DNA of 64,000 nt from Rhizobium sp. BT04 (GTDB lineage Bacteria > Pseudomonadota > Alphaproteobacteria > Rhizobiales > Rhizobiaceae): assembly GCF_030053135.1 (NCBI RefSeq), contig NZ_CP125652.1, positions 558,001 through 622,000 of the forward strand. Reading direction: 5' to 3'. Each line of letters opens with the position of its first letter. The stretch's first letter is position 1. The translations under genes and the position numbers were made by a program. Shown in pieces: positions 57,304 to 64,000 of the stretch. The notes beneath the pieces are model-generated. The model searched no databases. It was not told the origin of the DNA and saw nothing but the letters and a program-made list of their open reading frames with translations.

Positions 57304-57609
57304 ATGACAGGTGTCACGCTCACGAGTGCCGGACTCGACCCGCGCCGCCGCCGGATCCTTTTCCGTTGCTGGCATCGCGGCATTCGCGAGATGGATCTGG
57401 TCTTCGGCCAGTTTGCCGAAGCCGAGCTCGCAACGCTGTCGGATACCGAGCTCGACGAGTTCGAGACGATCATGGCCGAAGAGGACAATGATCTCGTCCG
57501 CTGGATCATGGGAACCTGGCCGGTGCCCGAGCGTTTCCAGACACCGATGTTTGCCCGCCTGGCCGCCTACACGCCCGATTTCGACAAGCCCCTCAGGACG
57601 CCGGAATGA
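57304..57609 (+). CDS. sdhE: FAD assembly factor SdhE
   Basis: A 101-residue SdhE/Sdh5-family protein, which helps attach FAD to succinate dehydrogenase. The family core is visible: RRRRILFRCWHRGIREMD, with the RG and EMD residues, then EFETIMAEEDNDLVRWI. ATG 57304 is preferred over an earlier in-frame ATG at 57226 because it fits the family length. Its stop overlaps the mfd start by four bases (ATGA). Confidence 0.93.
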   Translation: MTGVTLTSAGLDPRRRRILFRCWHRGIREMDLVFGQFAEAELATLSDTELDEFETIMAEEDNDLVRWIMGTWPVPERFQTPMFARLAAYTPDFDKPLRTPE

Positions 57610-60600
57610 TCCCTGGTTTTGATGCGAAGAAACTTGCGGCCATTGCCGAGCCGCTGACGATCGGCAATGTGCCTGCCGGTCTTGAAACGCTGCTGCTCGC
57701 CGAACTCGCCCGCACGGGAGAGCCGGTCGCCTATGTCATGTCGGACGGCCACCGCATGGCTGACCTCGAACAGATGCTCGGTTTTGTCGCTCCCGACATT
57801 CCGGTTCTCACTCTGCCGGCCTGGGACTGTCTGCCCTATGACCGCGTCTCGCCGAGCGCCGACACCTCGGCCCGCCGGCTGGCGGCACTCGGCGGCCTGA
57901 TTGCCCATCGCAAGAAGCCGCATGCCGCAATCGTGCTCGTAACCGCCAACGCCATGCTGCAGAAGGTGGCGCCGCAGGATGTGATCGAAAGCTTGAGCTT
58001 TTCGGCCCGCCCCGACAACCAGCTGCGCATGGACGATCTCGCCGGGCGCCTGGAGCGCAACGGTTTCGACCGCGTCGCGACCGTTCGCGAAGTCGGCGAA
58101 TATGCCGTGCGCGGCGGCATTCTCGACGTCTTCGTGCCGGGTTCCGAAGAGCCGGTCCGTCTCGATTTCTTCGGCGATACGCTGGAATCGATTCGCAGCT
58201 TCGATCCGGCCAGCCAGCGCACGACGGGCCAGGTGCGCTCCCTTGATCTCAATCCGATGAGCGAGGTGACGCTGACCCCGGATACGATCAGCCGCTTCCG
58301 CAAGAATTACCTCTCGGCTTTCGGCGCCACGACGCGCGACGATGCGCTCTATCTCGCCGTCTCCGAAGGCCGCCGTTATCCCGGAATGGAGCACTGGCTG
58401 CCGCTCTTCTACGAGAAGCTCGATACCGTCTTCGATTATCTCAGCGGCTTCCGAGTCGTTACCGACCATACGGTGCGGGAGGCGGCCGAGGAGCGTTCCA
58501 AGCTGGTTTTCGATTATTACGACGCCCGCCTCAATTCCGGCCAGCCGGCAAAGAGCCAGATGTCGCAGGGCACGCCCTACAAGCCGGTGACACCGGGCCA
58601 GCTCTATCTCGACAGCAAGCTCTTCGCCAAAACCCTCGACGCGCTCGGCGCGATCCGCATCAGCCCCTTCAACGAGCATGAGGGCGAGGCGCGGCGGGTC
58701 GTCAATGTTGATGCCCGCCAGGGCCAGCGCTGGGCCCGCTCGAATGCCGAGGGTGGCGGTGATGCCGAACGCATCAATATCTTCGACGTCGTCGTCAAGC
58801 ATATTGCCGACCGGCGTGCCGCCGGCGCGAAAGTGCTGGTCACCGCCTGGACCGAAGGTTCGCTGGAACGCCTGCTGCAGGTGCTGAACGAGCACGGCCT
58901 GGAAAAGGTCAAGCCGATCGAGGCGCTGAAGGATGTCGGCGCGCTGGCCAGAGGCGAGGCGGCCGCTGCCGTGCTCAGTCTCGAAGCCGGTTTCGAGGCC
59001 GGCGATCTCGTCGTCATCGGCGAGCAGGATATATTGGGCGACCGTATGGTGCGCCGCTCCAAGCGCCGCAAACGCGCCGCCGATTTCATCGCCGAGGTCG
59101 CGGGCCTCGACGAGGGCTCGATCGTCGTCCACGCCGAACACGGTATCGGCCGCTTCATCGGGCTGCGGACCATCGAGGCGGCCGGTGCGCCGCACGCCTG
59201 CCTGGAACTGCAATATGCCGACGAGGCCAAGCTCTTCCTGCCGGTCGAAAACATCGATCTGCTCTCGCGCTACGGCGGCGAGGGTACCGAGGCCCAACTC
59301 GACAAGCTCGGCGGCGGCGCCTGGCAGATGCGCAAGGCCAAGCTCAAGAAGCGGCTGCTCGACATGGCCGATGCGCTGATCCGCATCGCCGCCGAACGCC
59401 TCACGCGCTATGCGCCGATGCTGACGACGCCGGAAGGCCTCTACGATGAATTTGCCGCCCGCTTCCCCTATGATGAGACCGAGGATCAGGACAACGCCAT
59501 CGAGGCAGTCCGCTCCGATCTCGCTGCCGGCCGGCCGATGGACCGCCTCGTCTGCGGCGACGTTGGTTTCGGCAAGACCGAAGTGGCGCTGCGCGCCGCC
59601 TTCGTCGCGGCGATGAACGGCGCCCAGGTTGCTGTCGTCGTGCCGACGACGCTGCTTGCCCGCCAGCATTTCAAGACCTTTTCCGAGCGTTTCCGCGGTT
59701 TGCCGGTGCGCATCCAGCAGGCCTCGCGCCTCGTCGGCGCCAAGGAACTGGCGCTGACCAAGAAGGAAGTGGCGGACGGCAAGACCGATATCGTCGTCGG
59801 CACCCATGCGCTGCTCGGCGCCGGCATCAAATTCGCCAATCTCGGCTTGCTCGTCATCGACGAGGAGCAGCATTTCGGCGTCAAGCACAAGGAGCGGCTG
59901 AAGGAGCTGAAGAGCGACGTGCATGTGCTGACGCTGTCGGCAACGCCGATCCCGCGCACGCTGCAGCTTGCCATGACCGGTGTGCGCGAACTGTCGCTGA
60001 TCACCACGCCTCCGGTCGACCGCATGGCGGTGCGCACCTTCATCTCGCCCTTCGACAGCCTGGTGATCCGCGAGACGCTGATGCGCGAGCATTATCGTGG
60101 CGGCCAGAGCTTCTATGTCTGCCCGCGGCTTGCCGATCTCGCCGATATCCATGCCTTCCTGCAGTCGGACGTACCGGAGCTGAAGGTTGCCGTCGCCCAT
60201 GGCCAGATGCCGGCCGGCGAACTGGAAGACATCATGAATGCCTTTTACGAAGGCCGCTACGATGTGCTGCTGTCCACAACCATCGTCGAATCCGGTCTCG
60301 ATGTGCCGACAGCCAACACGCTGATCGTCCACCGCGCCGATATGTTCGGCCTGGCCCAGCTCTACCAGCTGCGCGGCCGCGTCGGCCGCTCGAAGGTGCG
60401 CGCCTTTGCGCTCTTCACCCTGCCTGTCAACAAGGTGCTGACGGCAACGGCCGAGCGCCGCCTCAAGGTGCTGCAGTCGCTGGATACGCTTGGCGCCGGC
60501 TTCCAGCTGGCAAGCCACGACCTCGATATTCGCGGCGCCGGCAATCTGCTCGGCGAGGAGCAGTCCGGCCACATCAAGGAGGTTGGCTTCGAGCTCTACC

Positions 60601-61109
60601 AGCAGATGCTGGAAGAGGCGGTTGCCGAGGTCAAGGGTGTCGACGAGATCCACGATACCGGCTGGTCGCCGCAGATCTCGGTCGGCACGACGGTGATGAT
60701 CCCGGAAGGCTACGTGCCTGACTTGCATCTGCGCATGGCGCTCTACCGGCGTCTCGGCGAAATCACCGAACTCAAGGAGATCGACGGCTTCGGCGCCGAG
60801 ATGATCGACCGCTTCGGCCCGATGCCGATCGAAGTCCAGCACCTGCTGAAGATCGTCTACATCAAGTCGCTTTGCCGCACCGCCAATGTCGAAAAGCTCG
60901 ATGCCGGTCCGAAGGGCGTCGTCGTGCAGTTCCGCAACAAGGAATTCCCCAACCCGGCAAACCTCGTCGGTTATATCGGCAAGCAGGGCACGATGGCGAA
61001 GATCCGCCCCGATCACAGCCTATTCCTGACCCGCGATCTGCCGACGCCGGAAAAACGCCTGCAGGGCGCCGCCATTATTATGACGCAACTGGCGGAGCTC
61101 GCGAAATAG
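57606..61109 (+). CDS. mfd: Transcription-repair coupling factor
   Basis: A 1167-residue Mfd, which removes stalled RNA polymerase at lesions and recruits UvrA. The N-terminal UvrB-like part includes LTLPAWDCLPYDRVSPS. The RNA polymerase-interacting region lies around VVHAEHGIGRFIGL, and the translocase motifs are CGDVGFGKTEVALRAAF, DEEQHFGVKHKERL, SATPIPRTL and QLRGRVGRS. The C-terminal TRCF domain is present. It is translationally coupled to sdhE. Confidence 0.97.
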   Translation: MIPGFDAKKLAAIAEPLTIGNVPAGLETLLLAELARTGEPVAYVMSDGHRMADLEQMLGFVAPDIPVLTLPAWDCLPYDRVSPSADTSARRLAALGGLIAHRKKPHAAIVLVTANAMLQKVAPQDVIESLSFSARPDNQLRMDDLAGRLERNGFDRVATVREVGEYAVRGGILDVFVPGSEEPVRLDFFGDTLESIRSFDPASQRTTGQVRSLDLNPMSEVTLTPDTISRFRKNYLSAFGATTRDDALYLAVSEGRRYPGMEHWLPLFYEKLDTVFDYLSGFRVVTDHTVREAAEERSKLVFDYYDARLNSGQPAKSQMSQGTPYKPVTPGQLYLDSKLFAKTLDALGAIRISPFNEHEGEARRVVNVDARQGQRWARSNAEGGGDAERINIFDVVVKHIADRRAAGAKVLVTAWTEGSLERLLQVLNEHGLEKVKPIEALKDVGALARGEAAAAVLSLEAGFEAGDLVVIGEQDILGDRMVRRSKRRKRAADFIAEVAGLDEGSIVVHAEHGIGRFIGLRTIEAAGAPHACLELQYADEAKLFLPVENIDLLSRYGGEGTEAQLDKLGGGAWQMRKAKLKKRLLDMADALIRIAAERLTRYAPMLTTPEGLYDEFAARFPYDETEDQDNAIEAVRSDLAAGRPMDRLVCGDVGFGKTEVALRAAFVAAMNGAQVAVVVPTTLLARQHFKTFSERFRGLPVRIQQASRLVGAKELALTKKEVADGKTDIVVGTHALLGAGIKFANLGLLVIDEEQHFGVKHKERLKELKSDVHVLTLSATPIPRTLQLAMTGVRELSLITTPPVDRMAVRTFISPFDSLVIRETLMREHYRGGQSFYVCPRLADLADIHAFLQSDVPELKVAVAHGQMPAGELEDIMNAFYEGRYDVLLSTTIVESGLDVPTANTLIVHRADMFGLAQLYQLRGRVGRSKVRAFALFTLPVNKVLTATAERRLKVLQSLDTLGAGFQLASHDLDIRGAGNLLGEEQSGHIKEVGFELYQQMLEEAVAEVKGVDEIHDTGWSPQISVGTTVMIPEGYVPDLHLRMALYRRLGEITELKEIDGFGAEMIDRFGPMPIEVQHLLKIVYIKSLCRTANVEKLDAGPKGVVVQFRNKEFPNPANLVGYIGKQGTMAKIRPDHSLFLTRDLPTPEKRLQGAAIIMTQLAELAK

Positions 61110-61110
61110 A

Positions 61111-61154
61111 GCAATTCCAGCAAGATTGTGCCGCGGTTTTGCGTCCGGAATTGC
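61111..61154. repeat. Rhizobial intergenic palindromic repeat
   Basis: GCAATTCC and GGAATTGC form a perfect 8-bp outer stem around a GCGGTTTT-containing centre, one base after the mfd stop. From memory, closely similar sequences (GCAATTCCAG...GGAATTGCGT) are very abundant in Rhizobium genomes. It may also act as the mfd terminator. Confidence 0.7.
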
Positions 61155-61173
61155 GTAAAAAGAGGAGAGGGTG

Positions 61174-61641
61174 ATGGCAAAATACGGCGCAACGATCGCC
61201 TGGCAGCGAAACGGCGAGGCTTTCACCGACAACCGCTACAGCCGCGTTCACCGCTGGACATTCGACGGCGGCATCGAGGTGAGGGCGTCCTCTTCCGCGC
61301 ATGTCGTCCCACTGCCCTATTCAGCCGAGGATGCCGTTGATCCGGAAGAGGCTTTCGTCGCCTCGCTCTCCAGCTGCCACATGCTCTGGTTCCTGTCGCT
61401 CGCCGCCAAACAGCGATTTTGCGTCGACAGCTACACCGATGCCGCCGACGGCACCATGGAGAAGAATGCCGAGGGCCGCCTTGCCATGACCGTGGTGACC
61501 CTTCGTCCGCATGTCGTCTTCAGCGGCGAAAAACAGCCCTCACTCAGCCAACTCGAAGCCCTGCATCATCGCGCCCATGACGAATGCTTCATCGCCAATT
61601 CGGTGAAGACCGAGGTGCGCTGCGTTCCGGTTCTAGGCTGA
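61174..61641 (+). CDS. OsmC-family protein
   Basis: A 155-residue OsmC/Ohr-superfamily protein, starting at ATG 61174 (a GTG directly before it is possible) with AGGAGAG upstream. Family features are EEAFVASLSSCHMLWFLSLAAKQRF, with the first redox Cys, and HHRAHDECFIANSVKTEV, with the second. Such proteins reduce organic hydroperoxides or other oxidants using the Cys pair. Confidence 0.9.
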   Translation: MAKYGATIAWQRNGEAFTDNRYSRVHRWTFDGGIEVRASSSAHVVPLPYSAEDAVDPEEAFVASLSSCHMLWFLSLAAKQRFCVDSYTDAADGTMEKNAEGRLAMTVVTLRPHVVFSGEKQPSLSQLEALHHRAHDECFIANSVKTEVRCVPVLG

Positions 61642-61654
61642 GGGCCAAAGCCGG

Positions 61655-62212
61655 TTAGTCGCCCGGCGGCTCAGACCAGCCGATCAGCTTTGCCCATTCA
61701 TTGGCGCCGTCCATGATGATGTCGAACACCGGGTCCTTGATGTCGTAGTAGAAATCGACGTCGTCGGGAAAACGCTGGGCGAGCCGCTGCTTGATCGAGG
61801 CGTAGGCGTTTGCCGCTGTCGGATGAGTGCGCAGGAAGTCGCGGCAAAGAAGGGAGTAACGCTGATTGAAACGGCCTCTTTGCCGGATATGTAGATTGGC
61901 AGGACGCCCCTTGCTGCGATAGAAGGCCTTGCGCAATTCGCCTTCCGCCAGTTCAAGTCCGGGAGGGCAGTGATCGATGGTGATTGGCCTGCGCTCGAAA
62001 CCCGCCTGCTCGAATGCGTCGGCATCGACATCGGCCAGCGCGTTGACGGTGAGCTGGATATCGATGATATCCTTTGCGGCAAGGCCGGGAATGGCTGTCG
62101 AACCGATATGATGCAGATAGGCTCCGGCCGGCGCCGCGCCCATGATGGCGCGCTTGAAGGCCGCGAAATCCTCGACCCAACTCTGTCGCGGCTGCTCGAT
62201 CTCGATCCGCAT
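61655..62212 (-). CDS. GrpB-family (UPF0157) protein
   Basis: A 185-residue GrpB/UPF0157 protein, related to nucleotidyltransferase folds. The conserved HHIGSTAIPGLAAKDIIDIQL segment and the RGRFNQRYSLLCRDFLRTHP segment are visible. Its substrate is unknown. It starts 11 bp after the DsbA-like gene and is probably in the same operon. Confidence 0.9.
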   Translation of the reverse strand: MRIEIEQPRQSWVEDFAAFKRAIMGAAPAGAYLHHIGSTAIPGLAAKDIIDIQLTVNALADVDADAFEQAGFERRPITIDHCPPGLELAEGELRKAFYRSKGRPANLHIRQRGRFNQRYSLLCRDFLRTHPTAANAYASIKQRLAQRFPDDVDFYYDIKDPVFDIIMDGANEWAKLIGWSEPPGD

Positions 62213-62223
62213 GGCCGGCGGCC

Positions 62224-62895
62224 TCAGTTGAGGCCCGACCGCGCCTCGGCCTTCGCCTTGGCGATATCGCGCAGCGCATTCGCCAGCACGTCGGGCGTCT
62301 GGGCGCCGCTGACGGCATATTGCTGATCGAAGATGAAGAACGGCACGCCGTTGACACCCATCTCCTGCGCCGCCTTGATCTCGGCGACGATCAGATCGCT
62401 ATCGGCATCGGAGGCAAGCAGCGAGGCGATGACCGAGTGATCGAGACCGGCCTTTTCGGCGATATCGAGCAGCACGGCATGGTCGCCGACATTGCGGCCT
62501 TCCTCGAAATTCGCTTTGAACAGCGCGGCAACGACCTTGTCCTGCTTCTCGCGGCCTTCGATCATCGCCCAGTGAATCAGCCGATGGGCGTCGAGCGTGT
62601 TCGGGCCCATCTTGATCGCCTCGAAATCGAAGGCGATGCCGACCTCGCGGCCGTAATCGGTCAGCATCTTGTGTGCCTGCGCCACGCGCTCTTCGCCGCC
62701 GAGCTTCTCAGCCAGCGCCTTCTTCTGGTCGACGCCTTCCTTGGGATAGTCGGGATTGAGCCGGTACGGTCGCCAGTTGATGTCGACGCCGATTTTGTCC
62801 TGCACCTCGGCGATGGCGAGATCCAGCCGCGCCTTGCCGAGATAGCACCAGGGGCAGACGACATCCGAGACGACGTCGATGGTGATACGTTCCAT
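62224..62895 (-). CDS. DsbA/FrnE-like thiol oxidoreductase
   Basis: A 223-residue FrnE-type DsbA-family protein without a signal peptide, so cytosolic. The redox motif CPWC lies at residues ~14-17 (VVCPWCYLGK), and the cis-Pro segment is GVNGVPFFIF. ATG 62895 was chosen; the longer frame has no sequence support. It may isomerise or reduce small-molecule substrates; the pathway is unknown. Confidence 0.91.
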   Translation of the reverse strand: MERITIDVVSDVVCPWCYLGKARLDLAIAEVQDKIGVDINWRPYRLNPDYPKEGVDQKKALAEKLGGEERVAQAHKMLTDYGREVGIAFDFEAIKMGPNTLDAHRLIHWAMIEGREKQDKVVAALFKANFEEGRNVGDHAVLLDIAEKAGLDHSVIASLLASDADSDLIVAEIKAAQEMGVNGVPFFIFDQQYAVSGAQTPDVLANALRDIAKAKAEARSGLN

Positions 62896-62959
62896 AATGA
62901 TTTTCCTTATTTTATTCGTCTCCGCAGAGAGACATTGGGCGGCGGCGGTTCGGCTGCGT

Positions 62960-64000
62960 CTACTGCACGCTCGCATCCCACCACACCGGCAGCTGATAGC
63001 CGTTGAGCGGCACGCTGTCGGGATGGCCGATGCGCTTGCTGCGCGCCACCCATTGCTGGTCGATGTGGTAGAGCGGCAGCACGTAGTGGCCGGAAAGCAG
63101 CAGCCGGTCGTAGGAGCGCACCGCCGCGGTGAAATCCTCTGCCGAACGCGCCCTGAGCAGATGGTCGATCAGGGTATCGATATCGGGGTCGTTGGCGCCG
63201 GCAAAGCTGTCCGTACCTTCGCGTGTGCGCGCAGCGGAAGACCAGCGGCCGAGTTGCTCGTTTCCGGGCGACAGCGATGAGGTATAGGACTTGAGGATCA
63301 TGTCATAGTCGAAGCTGTTCGTCCGGCTCTGATATTGCGAGTCGTCGACGGTGCGGATCGTAGCGGCGATGCCGATCGTCTGCAGCGAACGCTGGTAGGC
63401 AACGGCGAGCTTCTCCTGGTCGGCATTCTGCGTCATGATCTCGAAGGCGAGCTGGCGGCCGGAGGCATCCAGCATCTTACCGCCCTGGATCGTATAGCCG
63501 CCCTGTTTCAGCAATTCGACCGCCTGCTTCAACACATTGCGGTCGCGGCCAGAGCCGTCGGTCACCGGCAGCTTGTAGCTGCCGTCGAGAATCTCCGGCG
63601 CAATTTTGTCCTTTATCGGCCCGAGCAGGGCAACTTCCCGATCATTGGCGGGGACGCCGAAGCTTGAAAGCTCGGAATTCTGCCAGAAGCTCTGGGTGCG
63701 TTTATAGGCGCCGGAATAGAGGTTCTTGTTCGCCCATTCGAAATCGAACACCAGCGACAGGCCTTCGCGCACCTTGAGATCGGCAAAGATCGGCCGACGC
63801 GTGTTGAACACGAAGCCGAGCATGCCGCTCGGCAGTTTCGGCGTATACATGTCCTTGACGACGGCCCCCGAGGTGACGGCGGGGAAATTATAGGCATTGG
63901 CCCAATGGCCGGGATTGCCGTCGGGATAGATGTCGATATCGCCCTTCTTGAAGGCCTCGAACAGCGACGTGTCCTGCAGGAAATATTGCACGGTGATCTG
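62960..64000 (-). CDS. YejA-like peptide ABC transporter binding protein (partial)
   Basis: C-terminal ~347 residues of an SBP family 5 protein that continues beyond the right edge; the start and signal peptide are outside. Segments such as GMLGFVFNTRRPIFADLKVREGLSLVFDFEWANKNLYSGAYKRTQSFWQNSEL match the YejA/microcin C-type binding proteins. The end (LPLYHIDQQWVA...LPVWWD) is also typical. The usual partners YejBEF are not in the window. Confidence 0.88.
   Translation of the reverse strand, partial: QITVQYFLQDTSLFEAFKKGDIDIYPDGNPGHWANAYNFPAVTSGAVVKDMYTPKLPSGMLGFVFNTRRPIFADLKVREGLSLVFDFEWANKNLYSGAYKRTQSFWQNSELSSFGVPANDREVALLGPIKDKIAPEILDGSYKLPVTDGSGRDRNVLKQAVELLKQGGYTIQGGKMLDASGRQLAFEIMTQNADQEKLAVAYQRSLQTIGIAATIRTVDDSQYQSRTNSFDYDMILKSYTSSLSPGNEQLGRWSSAARTREGTDSFAGANDPDIDTLIDHLLRARSAEDFTAAVRSYDRLLLSGHYVLPLYHIDQQWVARSKRIGHPDSVPLNGYQLPVWWDASVQ

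Noticed and set aside
57567..61016. 1149-codon open frame on the minus strand
   Set aside because: It is antisense to mfd, whose motifs are complete; no domain is recognisable in the antisense product.

Overview
The window looks like chromosomal DNA of a fast-growing Rhizobium (R. etli / R. leguminosarum type). GC is high, phosphatidylcholine synthase is present, and the block glmU-glmS-DUF502-recG-sdhE-mfd is typical of Rhizobiales. Many solute transporters sit beside their own GntR or LacI regulators, and several intergenic palindromes resemble known rhizobial repeat families. Gene names rest on motif and sequence recognition by eye; no database search was run.

Layout. 1-3.6 kb: an exported alpha/beta hydrolase cut by the left edge, then a soluble three-PAS histidine kinase overlapping a FixJ-type response regulator. 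3.6-11.6 kb: a sugar-acid locus. A FadR-type regulator, a mannonate-dehydratase-like enzyme and a KdgD-like dehydratase run leftward; a peptide-type (Dpp/Opp) ABC importer runs rightward. Matching TGTCATA-type palindromes lie in both control regions. 11.6-20 kb: a LacI regulator diverges from an operon with an unusual 840-residue protein, which may be an intracellular polysaccharide lyase or glycosidase, and a complete CUT1 sugar importer. 20-26.4 kb: a periplasmic copper-handling cluster (DUF411, CusF-like, cupredoxin, multicopper oxidase, TolC-like protein, small lipoprotein, Cys/His-rich exported protein), followed by cytochrome b561 and cytochrome c'.

26.5-30.5 kb: a small unknown protein, a GFA-family protein and a MacA/MacB-like export system. 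30.7-36 kb: an accessory-looking segment with a LuxR-type protein whose DNA-binding domain is degenerate, and a 1298-residue RTX protein. The RTX gene holds three consecutive 630-bp units that are essentially identical in DNA sequence. 36-40.4 kb: a VOC protein, a RIME-like palindromic element, a GntR regulator, ferredoxin-NADP reductase, phosphatidylcholine synthase and quinone oxidoreductase. 40.4-45.2 kb: a BMP-family (nucleoside-type) ABC importer with a small tandem duplication at one gene junction. 45.2-50.8 kb: a ytfQRT-yjfF type (galactofuranose-like) importer with its GntR regulator.

50.9-61.1 kb holds housekeeping genes: amino-sugar synthesis (glmU, glmS), a DUF502 membrane protein, recG facing the other way, sdhE and mfd. 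61.2-64 kb: an OsmC-family protein, a GrpB-family protein, a DsbA/FrnE-like oxidoreductase and the C-terminal part of a YejA-like binding protein cut by the right edge. I saw no rRNA, tRNA, CRISPR array, insertion sequence or prophage.

The best candidates for new biology are the 840-residue protein with its sugar importer, and the amplified RTX gene beside the degenerate LuxR-type regulator.
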